NCBI GenBank assembly: GCA_018105865.1
Contig: CM030841.1
Coordinates: 8,312,729-8,376,728 of the forward strand
Reading direction: 5' to 3'
DNA from: Metaphire vulgaris
Taxonomy: Eukaryota; Annelida; Clitellata; Crassiclitellata; Megascolecidae
Length of the DNA stretch: 64,000 bases
Position 1 is the first letter of the stretch. Each line of letters opens with the position of its first letter. Under the pieces are notes generated by a model that had not been told where the DNA came from, ran no database searches, and worked only from the letters and a program-made list of their open reading frames with translations. A program made the translations under genes and the position numbers. Shown one piece after another: positions 37,701-46,049 of the stretch.

Positions 37701-38821
37701 GGGGGGCGGTCGGCGTGCCACTGAAAATCGCTATGTATACCACTATGCCACAGCTGGCACAGATGTGCTGAAGGTTCTAGTTCTAGATTGATTTAGATTA
37801 AATAGCATTTAGTCATTAGGGTGTTGCAATAGCTTGAAAGAAATTCTCTGTTAACATTCATTACTTAGTACTTGGTTGATTTTTTCTAGCATGTATTAAT
37901 ACAAATTCTGAGATTTTCATTAACTGTTGAAATGGATTTTACGATGTGCAAGAGAATTTTAATTGCTAACAAAATGGAATTTTACATGTTTTATATTTTG
38001 CTGTGTTTTGACTCAAAATTATTGTTGAAAGCTTTTAATTCCTTTTACTCACAGAACGGTGAGCCAACAATGTTCAATGACTTTCTTCTCAAATTGAAAG
38101 ACCAGCTTAGTAAAGAAAATAGAACAAACTTCTGGCAGGAATTTATAGTGCAAGGTAAATAGACTGATTTATTTCATTAACAAAACTGAATTACTATTAT
38201 AGGTGGTAGTAGTAGTAGTAATAGTAGTAGTTGTTGTTGTTGCTTGTTGTAGTAGCAGTGGTAGTTGTAGTAGTATTATGTAATCTATGTAATGTATAGA
38301 ATCAGTGAAGTGTGCTCCTCAGTTACAGTTTTTATATGCAGTATATATATACTGTTATATGTTTTTAGAGAAATTAAGTTTGATAACTAAAGTTGAATGT
38401 GAAGAGAGTAAATCAACTCAGGAGGAGGCAGATCAGTTGCTTTGTGTAGCTCCAAAGGTCGAAGAAAAGAAACCCTCAGCAGAAGACACTGATGCCAATG
38501 AACTGGTATGATCCTTCTTTATCTGGACATGAAGATTAACTTACTTTATTAAGCATTAACTAAAACCGTTTGAAAAGCCGTGTTCATAGAGGCTTGATAA
38601 TTTCATTTTGTTGTCGAAATTTCTATACCAGTTCACCCAAAAGATTATCTTCTTCACTGCAATTGGATATTGCTCAGCTATTTTGATTTTGTGGGAATTC
38701 TATTGGCTATATAGGCTACATGTGATCTGAACTGTATCATTTTGTAATACAATTATTTATTTTTTATTGAAACTGTGCTGAAATTCTCTACTCTTTATTG
38801 TAGTTGGATGAACTGGAATAA
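20509..38821 (+). CDS. XRCC5: Ku80 (X-ray repair cross-complementing protein 5), complete, 21 exons
   Basis: Exons: 20509-20526, 22176-22289, 22882-23065, 23526-23574, 25704-25835, 26662-26811, 27615-27729, 28162-28294, 29479-29588, 29924-29986, 30687-30824, 31395-31509, 31794-31854, 33757-33829, 35749-35936, 36437-36539, 36911-36983, 37244-37356, 38055-38154, 38369-38505, 38804-38821. Every junction has GT-AG ends and matching phase; the product is 728 residues, close to vertebrate Ku80 (732). Exon 1 encodes only MAFNNK. Domains: vWA-like N-terminus (about 7-210, AIVLDVGRGM, SKRVILFSDVSGEF), an acidic linker (166-190), the Ku DNA-encircling core (about 215-485, with HRYGSTLVPF near 300 and EDLRQFTF), a basic NLS-like AAKKPKL (556-562), a helical C-terminal domain (about 585-705) and the acidic tail TDANELLDELE that corresponds to the DNA-PKcs-binding motif. 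Ku80 pairs with Ku70 on broken DNA ends in non-homologous end joining. Introns hold most of the transposon relics listed between 20.9 and 38 kb. Confidence 0.95.
20837..20914. repeat. inverted TTAGGG/CCCTAA-like repeats
   Basis: Degenerate GGGTTAGGGTCAGGGTTA is followed at once by CTCTAACCCTAATACTAACC, forming an inverted pair of telomere-like units in Ku80 intron 1. Similar units form the core of the fold-back element near 63.1 kb. Confidence 0.7.
20948..22099. mobile_element. hAT-like element with AGTTAACTCA subterminal arrays, hosting nested insertions
   Basis: Ends CAGTGTTGGGTA and TACCCAACACTG are inverted repeats. Flanks CGGGTCTC (20940-20947) and CGGGTTGC (22100-22107) match at 6 of 8. 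Both subterminal regions consist of many AACTCAAACTC / GAGTTAACTC units. A GGGGCTGTTCATTAA relic (from about 21209) and a complete younger MITE (21583-21851) lie inside. The whole fills most of Ku80 intron 1. Confidence 0.8.
21583..21851. mobile_element. hAT MITE, CAGTGGCGTAGC family, copy 3, TSD TATACAGT
   Basis: 269 bp from CAGTGGCGTAGCG to CGTTACGCCACTG. Exact 8-bp duplications TATACAGT at 21575-21582 and 21852-21859. Contains two poly-A-expanded versions of the GACGA...GGTCGTC palindrome. Nested in the 20948-22099 element. Confidence 0.93.
23113..23180. repeat. 34-bp perfect-length tandem duplication
   Basis: Two units with the core CTCCAAAGATGATAGTGCAA differ at one base. They lie 48 bp after the exon 3 donor of Ku80. 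Downstream, to about 23310, a GCGCTT...AATAAATAAATAAA tail looks like the 3' end of a LINE. Confidence 0.9.
23839..23918. mobile_element. 80-bp TTAA-bounded miniature element (piggyBac-like), copy 1
   Basis: TTAACCCTTTTCC...GTAGAGGGTTAA. Shares CGTCCATTTTACATT and TTACAAATA with 34098-34178. TTAA at both ends is the piggyBac target signature. Ku80 intron 4. Confidence 0.7.
24101..24180. mobile_element. 80-bp TTAA-bounded miniature element, copy 2
   Basis: TTAACCCTTTGACTC...GGCGAAAGGGTTAA, the same length as copy 1 with matching termini; the inside differs. Confidence 0.65.
24620..25667. mobile_element. TTAA-bounded element (~1.05 kb) with an internal tandem duplication
   Basis: Left end TTAACCCGTTCCC and right end GCAACGGATTAA are imperfect inverted repeats. 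Inside, a ~310-bp unit is repeated (about 24886-25195 and 25245-25560). Its second halves share GGTTCGAAAGAGCAATAAAA and GCTAAACAACGGTGCAAACC almost exactly. No transposase frame. Ku80 intron 4. Confidence 0.6.
25990..26190 (-). pseudogene. non-LTR retrotransposon ORF2 C-terminal fragment
   Basis: Minus-strand translation gives RRLRWYGQVNRLKDNRLQ and then a GKRGRGRPSKKWM motif, the usual C-terminal end of RTE-like or related LINE polyproteins. Very short. Ku80 intron 5, antisense. Confidence 0.65.
26307..26455. mobile_element. hAT MITE, 149 bp, TSD CCTGAAGC
   Basis: CAGTGTTGGAGTT and AACTCCAACACTG are perfect 13-bp inverted ends. Exact duplications CCTGAAGC at 26299-26306 and 26456-26463. 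Ku80 intron 5. Confidence 0.93.
27010..27260. repeat. possible TTAA-type relic in Ku80 intron 6
   Basis: TTAACCCAGTTACCC near 27012 and TTAACACATTGACTGCC near 27070 resemble the ends of the TTAA-bounded elements. A complete element cannot be delimited. Confidence 0.3.
28739..28800. repeat. (AT)n microsatellite
   Basis: About 28 TA units in Ku80 intron 8. Confidence 0.95.
28808..29020 (-). mobile_element. tRNA-derived SINE, copy 3 (minus strand)
   Basis: Minus strand opens GGGCGGGAAGATGGCAG, AGTGGTTAGATG (box A-like), GGGTTCAAACC (box B-like) and CCCCAAGGTCGAC. Matches the copies at 8885, 19265 and 45058. The distal part GTCTAGAGAAAGCAGT recurs at 33505. Confidence 0.7.
29090..29335 (+). pseudogene. 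CR1/L2-like LINE 3' end
   Basis: Translation yields FSYAGPHAWDALPPALQSI and VAFRKHLKTHLF after one frameshift, the last residues of CR1/L2-type ORF2. A 3' UTR follows, ending in tandem TTACA units (29317-29335), the classic short-repeat tail of this clade. 5'-truncated, in Ku80 intron 8. Confidence 0.75.
30146..30417. mobile_element. hAT (Charlie-like) MITE, TSD CTCTATCA
   Basis: Ends CAGGGGTCGACAACC and GGTTGCCAACCCCTG; GGCCC-rich subterminal motifs. Exact 8-bp duplications CTCTATCA at 30138-30145 and 30418-30425. Ku80 intron 10. Confidence 0.93.
31085..31320 (+). pseudogene. RTE-like retrotransposon ORF C-terminal fragment
   Basis: Plus-strand translation gives FGHIMRSNDTIEKETMLGNM, EGSR then RGRPHTRW after a stop, and further on KRMGEIHS, the characteristic end of an RTE-type reverse transcriptase protein. 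Broken by stops. Ku80 intron 11. Confidence 0.75.
31960..32966. mobile_element. hAT-like element with TTTCAG subterminal arrays
   Basis: Ends CAGTGTGATTCCAGTT and AACGGAATCACACTG are inverted repeats. About 100 bp at each end is built of repeated TTTCAG/TTCAG units. Flanks (CCTGATTC, CCTGCAAG) agree only at the first four bases. Ku80 intron 13. Confidence 0.7.
33023..33391. mobile_element. fold-back element with tandem-repeat arms, direct repeat GAATTGATG
   Basis: Both arms are arrays of ~30-bp units alternating GACGATTGACCACAG and CGGACGTTTGACCACTG; the right arm is the reverse complement. A unique ~90-bp loop lies between. GAATTGATG occurs at 33014-33022 and 33392-33400, an 8- or 9-bp target duplication. 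No coding capacity. Ku80 intron 13, beside the 31960 element. Confidence 0.85.
33505..33610 (-). mobile_element. tRNA-derived SINE, 3' fragment (copy 4)
   Basis: GGTCTAGAGAATGCAGTGAC and GGTGTAAGCCATCTGTGTTG match the distal part of the 28808-29020 copy. Confidence 0.55.
34098..34178. mobile_element. TTAA-bounded miniature element, 81 bp, copy 3
   Basis: TTAACCCCTTAACTGGG at the left and CCCAGTTAAGGGGTTAA at the right are perfect 17-bp inverted repeats around a short loop that includes CGTCCATTTTACATT. Ku80 intron 14. Confidence 0.85.
34195..35010 (-). pseudogene. non-LTR reverse transcriptase fragment
   Basis: Minus-strand frames include VYADDTTLLN, the catalytic YADD box (about 34975-35005), then VLGLHISWNKTKLQGLGDG, and later QRDTLHTLVGLHPQL and RPRKRWTDQL. 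Order and spacing fit the palm-thumb and C-terminal part of a LINE ORF2. Frames are broken at least twice. Antisense in Ku80 intron 14. Confidence 0.8.
38195..38275. repeat. (GTA)n / (GTT)n simple repeat
   Basis: Imperfect triplet array in Ku80 intron 19. Confidence 0.9.
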
Positions 38822-38866
38822 TGGAGTAACTCTCTTGATGTAAAAGGTGAAAGTTGTATCTTGGAT
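38769..38866 (+). repeat. Ku80 terminal exon, copy A of a tandem duplication
   Basis: Contains the used last exon (38804-38821, LDELE then TAA) with its acceptor TTTATTGTAG and the start of the 3' UTR. About 98 bp that recurs, at roughly 90% identity, at 39305-39400. Confidence 0.9.
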
Positions 38867-40238
38867 GTGAAACTCGACTGATTTAGTCTGAACAGATGTA
38901 GAGATTGGACTTCACGATGATGTAGTTGGTTGTTTTAATTTGTTTTGTAAACTTGAACGATGGTTTGTAGTCTTGTAGTAAATCATAGATCTGCAGTGGT
39001 GTGGCCAGAGTTCCAGAATAGGGGGGCACAAAAAAGCACATCAAGTGTTACCCACATTCACATGTTCTCATTGATCATGCTACCATCGTTCCATCCAAAT
39101 ATTATGTACACACTGTGGGGGTTTACAGGTTTAGGGGTTTTGCGTACGGATGCGTACAGGGAGGCGGATCTGCCGATTTTGGCATCCTATTTAAGGGGTA
39201 TGTTCTACTATATTTCTTTAATAATATCAACATTAGAAAACAATATTAAAAACTCAAATTTAATAGTAAAACAGATGCCTTGTGACTATGGCGAAAAAAT
39301 TTATGAAACTGCTGAAATTCTGTACTTTTATTTTAGTTGGATGAATTTGGAGTAATGGAGTAACTCTCTTGATGTAAAGGGTGAACGCTGTACCTTGGAT
39401 ATTCTATTTTATTTTTCAACTGGGGGGGGTTAAAAAGCTAATTTGTACGTACTCTTAGGGGGTCCAAAAATGTACGGGTTGCATCAGGGAGTATACCTTT
39501 TTTGTAATATATGGTTGAGCCCCATTGCATTTCCTGGCAAGAGAAATTAGAGTAGGTCTAATAATTATGAGGAATATTACCCTATTTGTCTAAGCAACTA
39601 TTCAAATTGTTGGCAGGATTGGTTCTACTAACCTGTTCTATTTGAGCTTTTTTGCTGCTAATTAAAAAGCCTGGATCGTAATCTCTGTAAAATGCTGTAC
39701 AGTAATTTGACATTTGTTACATATTGATTTAACATTAAATGTTAGTAATTTGGGTAGTTCATTTTTCTCCTTTTTTGTTACAATTGTTTTGAATTTTGTG
39801 TGATGGTTGCTGGTGTCAGAAATTTCTTGATTTTCAATGAAGAATCAAAGAAGGAGATATTTCCACTGAAGTCTTGTAACAGCTGCAAGTACAGTGCACA
39901 CGTAATGAGGTTTAGGCCTTGAAGCAGATCTCCGGTTGAAAGTATTTTAAATAAAACCCGAATTCGAAAAGGCGTACCAAAGCAGGCTTGGGTCTTGAAA
40001 GTAGCTGGAGTATTAAATCTTACATTAAATTCTTAATCCAACTAGGGGCAAAGCTGGGAATTTGATTGAGGGGGGTATGAAACTTTAAAAACTTTGAGAA
40101 TCTTTTTTAAAAAAACATTAAAAATTTTAAGGTAGTCTTATTTTAGGGGGTATATATACTGATATACCCCCTCGTCACTGCACCCCTGATTTCAACTGAT
40201 TTGTAAAATCAAAATATGCTCTGACCATTAAGCTAGGG
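38867..40238. other. Ku80 3' flank with repeat relics
   Basis: Holds the duplicated exon above, a CAGTGGTGTGGCCAGAGTTC end (38994) related to 47332, and an ill-defined GGGGGTATA repeat near 40060-40190. No AATAAA hexamer close to the stop and no further gene. Confidence 0.4.
39305..39400 (+). repeat. Ku80 terminal exon, copy B (possible alternative last exon)
   Basis: Keeps an acceptor (TTATTTTAG) and, from 39337, reads LDEFGVME then TAA (39361-39363) in the phase expected after exon 20. Relative to copy A a one-base insertion changes the frame after LDE. It could serve as an alternative last exon about 0.5 kb downstream or be a passive duplicate. Confidence 0.8.
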
Positions 40239-40846
40239 CAGTGTTTCCCAAACAGTGGGTCGTGACCCAAAAGTGGGTCGCAGCGCTTAGTTTAATGGGT
40301 CGCGGGGTAGCTCGAAATTAGATTCAAGTCATTTTCTAATCATTGCCACAATGTCACAAGCCTTGAAAGTTGCAAAGTTGGCTCAGGTTTCAAGGCATTT
40401 ATGTGCATGCAATCCTCCATACACGGCTCATTTTAAATGATTAGTGCTTCATCCCATTTTAGTTCAGTGATTCTCAACCCTCTGCCTCGCGGGCCACTTT
40501 TGATGTTCAAAAATTTCTCGCGGACCATCTGATAAATTGACCAGTAATCTGCGCTTAAAATGCAGTGATGACCTTTCGTTCTATTTTGCTTGTCAGACTT
40601 TTTCACGTCGAAAATGCACAAAATGTGCTGATGGCCTTGTTTTGCTCGTCGCACTTTTCAGATTTTTTCACATGGAAAAAATATATATGTCTATCTACGT
40701 TTTTCAGACTTCGCCACGGACCACTAGACCTCTCGCGGACCACGGGTTGAGAACCGCTGTTTTAGTGACAATAAATTTAATTACAGGGTCGCGGCATGTC
40801 ACACGCCACTGAAGTGGCGCAGTTCCAAAAAGTTTAGGAAACCCTG
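40239..40846. mobile_element. hAT-like element CAGTGTTTCCCAAAC, with nested insertion
   Basis: Left CAGTGTTTCCCAAACAGTGG and right end, in reverse, CAGGGTTTCCTAAAC; the inside has GTGGGTCG(T/C). No clear target duplication. Interrupted by 40465-40759. Confidence 0.7.
40465..40759. mobile_element. hAT MITE nested in 40239-40846
   Basis: Ends CAGTGATTCTCAACCC and GGGTTGAGAACCGCTG, with CTCGCGG(G/A)CCA near both. Flanks TTTTAGTT and TTTTAGTG match at 7 of 8. Two palindrome boxes at 40567 and 40630. Confidence 0.82.
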
Positions 40847-41392
40847 GTCTATAGTACGTTTACTTCGTCTTTTAATTAAAGATTAACATTTTGCAATAAC
40901 GCAAGGAAAGCGTATTCCGACCATTTTGCGGTGAAACTCGGCTAACAATAGGAATCGATGTAATCGAGACCAAAGTTCGCTGACGGTTAAGCGATTTTGC
41001 CAAACTTATAGGATTATTAAGACGCGTGACAAAGGTATGTTAATGAGAAATTTAAAAAGATAATTTTCAAGAAATTTCAATATCTATTTATTTTCTTTCG
41101 TCTTAGGCTATTTGACAAAATATATAAATAATTCTGCCTAATATATTTTCCATATTTCATTCAAATCAAATCAGAGATTTTGTTCGCCATTTTATTCAAA
41201 ACTGAGATTTCAACTGACGTTCGCCAGATGGCCTAATGCATTTTTTAAAATATTAGGCCATAGGCTAATTAGGGTCGCGAGACTCGCGACACGTTACAGA
41301 ACTGCTGAAGTGGGCACATACTCTTACAAACAAATTTCTCGTAAAACCGGCTTCGAAAAGCTTAAAGTTTAAAGTTTATATGTACAGCACTT

Positions 41393-41681
41393 TAGTGGTG
41401 GTTCCAGGATTTCTTGGAGGGGGATGATTCCGGATGAAATTAATTCATAGGATGTTGGTGGGGAGATGAAAAAAGAAGAAACAAAATCAATAAACTTTGT
41501 CGAAAAAAGACTTACAAACGGGAAATTTTCCCCTACCGAAAAATAGGTCGATAAGCAAAGAGGCCATCCGCAGGTTTCCGTATATTTTTACTAGACCTTT
41601 TAAAAATAGGCTTGACAAGCAAAAAGTCCCGGTGGGGAAGCATCTCGATTCTCCACTCGTCCCCACGTGTAACCGCCACTG
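41393..41681. mobile_element. hAT MITE, CAGTGGCGGTTC(T/C)AGG family, TSD CAGCACTT
   Basis: TAGTGGTGGTTCCAGGATTT at the left, GTAACCGCCACTG at the right; exact duplications CAGCACTT at 41385-41392 and 41682-41689. Two palindrome boxes (about 41545, 41610). Sister of 56551-56842. Confidence 0.9.
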
Positions 41682-41896
41682 CAGCACTTAATATTGGTAA
41701 GATTTGACGACTTTCTAGGGCACCGACTACTCTGCCCAGGGCCCGGAAACTTCAGAAAGTGTCCTCTTTTTCCATCTGACAATTATGGTAACCCTAAGCT
41801 TGGGAGATGTGCCATGTAGTTGTTGGGAAATGTAGCAGTGGGGGAATGTAGTGGTGGGGGGAAGTAGCAGTAGGGGTGCAGTTGGGCAGTGGGGAG

Positions 41897-42321
41897 CAGA
41901 GGCGTCATTTGGGAGGCTGGGCGTGGCCCCAAGAAAATGAAAATATTAATTTATAATGTATTAATGTGCAATAAAAAAAACAAAAACAGGGCCGTGGCCC
42001 CAAAGAAATGAAAATATTAATTTATAATGTATTAATGTGCAATAAAAAAACAAAAACAGGGCCGTGCCCCCAAGGAAATGAAAATATTAATTTATAATGT
42101 ATTAATGTGCAATAAGAAAAGAAAAACCAGGAGGTGACTAAAAAAAGGTCGTCAAGTATTTTTGTTGGTATGGTACAACGTAACAAAAACTGATGACGAG
42201 AAAAAAAAAAGGTCGTCAGCATTTTTTGGAATAGTCGAAAAAATTTCCAATTATAAAATTGTAAAAGAAAATTTTAAAAAATTTCTCACCCCCCCAAGAA
42301 AAGTGTGAAATGACGCCACTG
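41897..42321. mobile_element. hAT-like MITE, CAG(A/T)GGCGTCATTT family, with three internal ~70-bp repeats
   Basis: Ends CAGAGGCGTCATTT and AAATGACGCCACTG. Flanks GTGGGGAG and GGGGGGAG match at 7 of 8. A 70-bp unit with GAAATGAAAATATTAATTTA is present three times in tandem (41926-42126). Two palindrome boxes at 42135 and 42194. Confidence 0.82.
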
Positions 42322-42574
42322 GGGGGGAGATAACCCCTACAAATCGCGCCCTGATAGACGCTCGTTTCGTACCTGACTTTTCTGCGTTCCTTCTTTCCAA
42401 TTCACGATAACAGCGCATGTCATTCTCTTTTGACGAAATCTAAATAAATTATAACGTCTATATAATAGCAAGTCGGCATTTAATTGTAATTTGAAGGAGG
42501 ATATTTCGTTTTTCTACAACAATGTGGTGATGACTAGTAGCCTACTACAGGCGTGTGCATCATAATCATGTAAT

Positions 42575-42745
42575 CAGTGGCGGCTCCTCATGGGAGGACG
42601 TGCCCCTATTAAATTCACCCTCCTCCTGTTGGGATCCTATATTTTCTACTGCATAGGCTTACCTATCAACAAATGGTTGACCCCATGCTTAAAAGTTGCC
42701 ACCTGAACGCCCTCCCCCATTTGCCAAACCCCGGAGCCGCCAATG
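42575..42745. mobile_element. hAT-like MITE, CAGTGGCGGCTCC family, copy 1
   Basis: CAGTGGCGGCTCCTCATG and CCGGAGCCGCCAATG ends; the body shares CCTATCAACAAATGGTTG with 48204-48385. Confidence 0.75.
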
Positions 42746-42984
42746 CATGCATGCAGTGCATCATTTTCTATTACTCACGGTGGCCTCATATTTTTTTATC
42801 GTGCAAGTTCGAAAAACATAAAGTTTGTCTTGCAAATAAAGCATGTTCGAAAAATGTAACCGCATATAGGCACAGCAGATGGCAGCAAACGAAGACTGTT
42901 TTACAGATGCATGCTGTGCAGCACAACCGTAATTTTAGGTTAATGGACTGCACATCTATGGTAACCCTAACCCAAAAAATACCC

Positions 42985-43130
42985 CGACAGGGGGCGAAAG
43001 GTGGCAAGTGGGTTGCACGCTGGAGCTGCAGGCTGACTGAGCAAGGCTCAAGCCCCGTTTGTGGCCCCAGTGGCTTTCGCACAGGCACTTATGCCTCCTA
43101 AGCCAAGTTTTCACACAGGCTTACTTAGCC
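42985..43130 (+). mobile_element. possible second tRNA-like SINE family
   Basis: Plus strand has GTGGCAAGTGGGTTGCACGC, GGAGCTGCAGGC and GGCTCAAGCCCC, in the order of tRNA box A, anticodon arm and box B. Cloverleaf not tested. Confidence 0.4.
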
Positions 43131-43150
43131 TCCTAAACCACTTAAAATCA

Positions 43151-43152
<2 letters not shown>

Positions 43153-43213
<61 letters not shown>
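43153..43213. repeat. (ATT)n microsatellite
   Basis: About 20 ATT units. Confidence 0.95.
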
Positions 43214-43360
43214 ATCACGATAGGCCTCTAGTAGTTTTATACCAGCCCGGCGGCCCGTTAGATTTCTTAAATTCGTGAAAAATAATTATTTTCATTAATT
43301 TAATTACAGGAATTACCTTTCCTATGTACAGTATTTCTATCCATTTGGATGTAATCTTAT

Positions 43361-43910
43361 CAGTGATGGGCAAAAGTTAACTAAAAATTAGTTAACTTTT
43401 AGTTAAACTAATTTTTTTTAGTTGCATCAAAAGTTAAACTGGTTGGGTAAAAGTTTAGTTAAGGCATAAGTTAAAAAACTGAAATTATTTTAGTTAACTG
43501 GCCAATAGTTAAACTTGAGTTATTCAGATTCTATGCCACTTTCAGCACAGTCTAAGTCACGCGTAGGCTCTACTTTTTCATGTCAACCGCATAATTACTA
43601 GTTTCAATTATGAATTATTATTATTATTACCGTTATTGTTATTATTATAATTATTGTTAAAATTGTGCTATATTATTATATTAGTCGTAAATCGTAAATC
43701 GTTTCGTTGCAGTAGCCTAGTTTTACTAGCTCAGTAGCTCATGTCAAAGTCAAAAAGTTAAAGTAATAAGTTAAACTGCTTTTAATTAGTTATCAGTTAA
43801 AGTTAAACTACTACAGTGAAAAGTTAGTTACTTAAAAAGTTAAACTGCTTGATTGCAAAAAAAGTTTAGTTAAAGTTTAACTAAAAAAAATTAGTTAGTG
43901 CCCATCACTG
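43361..43910. mobile_element. hAT element with AGTTAACT arrays, TSD AATCTTAT
   Basis: 550 bp from CAGTGATGGGCA to TGCCCATCACTG, with exact duplications AATCTTAT at 43353-43360 and 43911-43918. The subterminal regions are filled with AGTTAAACT / AGTTAACT units in both orientations. No transposase. Confidence 0.95.
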
Positions 43911-43932
43911 AATCTTATTGCAGTTGTAAACT

Positions 43933-44850
43933 TCATCTTCTTCTCAGGTGCCATGCATTGCTGCGTCGGCGATCATGGACTTCCACTTTTCTCGATCTTT
44001 GGTATTCCTCAGCAGTTCGATGTTGCTGTCCATCTCCAGTCCCTCTCTTAGGTTGTTTGTCTGTGTATTTTGATCTTTGTTTTCCTCTTGATCGTTTACC
44101 CTCCACCATGCCTGTAACTGGCAAAATCTCGAGTTCCTCTTTCATCATCAAGTGCCCCCAAAATTTCATCTGTCTTAGCTTGATAGTAGCCATGCATCAG
44201 TGTTTAATTTTCTTCCTTCGTCTGTAAAATTTCTCTATTAGTTCTTTTATCCGTCCATGGAACTTTTGGCATTCTCCTATAGAACCACATTTCTGCAGCT
44301 TCCAGTTTCTTTTCATAGCTTTTGATATCGTCCAAGTCTCTGCTCCATAAAGCAGAATTGACCACACGTAGCACTTAAGTATTCTGAGCCGTGTTCCTTT
44401 TGAAATTTTCTTGCTTGTTAGTACAGTATCTGTTTCATTTCCATGAAAGCAGATTTTGTCATGCCGATTCTTGTTTTGACGTCTTTGTCGTGCATTCCAT
44501 CACTTGTGATAATGCTTCTCAAGTACTTGATATGTGCCACTTGTTCTATTTCTCTTCCATTTAATTATATTATTAATAGAATCCTGCATTTGGGCACTTC
44601 TTTGCTATTTGGTGACTACCATAGTAAAAGTCTTCCTTGTACTGATTTAATTTCAGTCCTTTGCCTTCACTCGCTCCAGCCAGTTTGTCTATACTAATCT
44701 CTGCAGCTCCTTTTCTAAGAGTGCTAATTGTGTTGTGTCGTCAGAAAATCTTATGTTACTGATATTTTTTCCGCCAATCTTTATTCCTTCCAGATACCAC
44801 ATAGATGAAAAAATCCGGTGATAAACCGAACCCTTGTCTTAGTCCCTTTA
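43933..44850 (-). pseudogene. RTE-like reverse transcriptase, degenerate
   Basis: Minus strand, in order: GIKIGGKNISNIRFSDDTTQ (the catalytic YADD box changed to FSDD), then a segment like LVNCYIWSVLLYGSETWTIS, and finally the LRQMKFWGHLM, EGKRSRGKQRSKYTD tail. This is the C-terminal half of an RTE-type LINE protein. Several frameshifts and stops; inactive. Confidence 0.82.
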
Positions 44851-45057
44851 AGGTCTTTATCCATTTGCCTATATCACCACTTAGCCTTAAAGCTGCCTAC
44901 TGGTTTGTTCAGGTTTTCAAAAGGCTGTCCATGAGTCTTCTCAGTGTCTGTTGCAACCATCACCCCGTCGCTTAAATGTAATGGGTCACAGGTTCAATAT
45001 TTCACTTGTAAAATTCCAACTTTTCGGATGTCGACCGTTTGTCATAAAAAGTTAAAG

Positions 45058-45322
45058 ATAGGTCCCATACTCGAGTCCCGAGTCCGAGCGTTGGGTTCCG
45101 GCGCTTATCTCCGGCCTGGGCAATCAGCGACGTAGGTGGTATAATATAATCCATTGATCTGGGGTGGGTTGCCATTACTTTTCCAAACCCACGTTTTACC
45201 TCGCAGCTTAACGCTGCTCCTCAGTTTACCACCGCCCTCTAACGAGTAAGGCTGAGTAATTGAACCCGCGACCTTCTGCTCCATCGTCCAGCGTTGTTAC
45301 CACTCTTCTAACTCTCCGCCCT
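45058..45322 (-). mobile_element. tRNA-derived SINE, copy 5 (minus strand, near full length)
   Basis: Minus strand starts GGGCGGAGAGTTAGAAGAG, TGGTAACAACGC (box A-like), CGCGGGTTCAATTAC (box B-like), then the body shared with 19265-19545. Confidence 0.72.
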
Positions 45323-45434
45323 CCGTTTGTCATAACGATCTGCTTTAACATGATTTTGTCAGAACGGGGCTATTTTAAGTGGCTACTATAAATACTGTAC
45401 ACGCGCGGAGGGATGGGTGCCCCAGATTAAAGGG

Positions 45435-45452
45435 TATGGCTTCTTCCTCTTT

Positions 45453-45485
<33 letters not shown>

Positions 45486-45505
45486 CTCCTCCCCTTCTCC
45501 TATAC
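45435..45505. repeat. CT-rich simple repeat
   Basis: (CTC/CTT)n tract; Ser-rich frames across it are artefacts. Confidence 0.92.
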
Positions 45506-45946
45506 GCTCTCCCAATACTGAGAATGGCTGTTCGGGTCGGGATTATATTAAAATGCATGGGCGCCGTGGTGTCTTATATTTACCAGAACATATTAAGATC
45601 TAATCCTCAACTCCCACTTATCGACGGTGTACTACGTAAAAAGGGTTCTGCTATTATTAAGCCCAGGGGAGAAATGAATACATTAGGTCCTGCGCGACTA
45701 ACAAACAGCCCCATCCATGCTGCGAATAGACAAGCGGGTAATTAGCATTCCCTCAGCGACTGGCTCTGACAGCTGACGCATAGCCTCTGATGTAGGTCTA
45801 CAAGTGAAGGCCTGCGTCGAATGGAACAGGTCTATAGGTCTATTAAAAGCTGCGCAAGAAGATGATTGAGAAACCCAACATGCATCTTGCTCTCTTCCTC
45901 GTAAAAGGCACGACGTTTTATTGGGACTGGGACCATGGGGTAGGGA

Positions 45947-46047
45947 CAGGGATATTTTTACACCCCTAACACTCCCCCTCCCCCCAACACTCCCCCCCAT
46001 TTGAGGTCGACACCCCTCCCAAATTCACAATCCTAGAAATATCCCTG
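45947..46047. mobile_element. hAT-like MITE, CAGGGATATTTCTAGG family, short copy
   Basis: CAGGGATATTTTTACACC to CTAGAAATATCCCTG, 101 bp. Flanks GGTAGGGA and GGCAGGGA match at 7 of 8. Abuts the next element. Confidence 0.8.
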
Positions 46048-46049
46048 GG

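Noticed and set aside
42673..43101. 142-codon plus frame
   Set aside because: It runs through a MITE end and a tRNA-like repeat.
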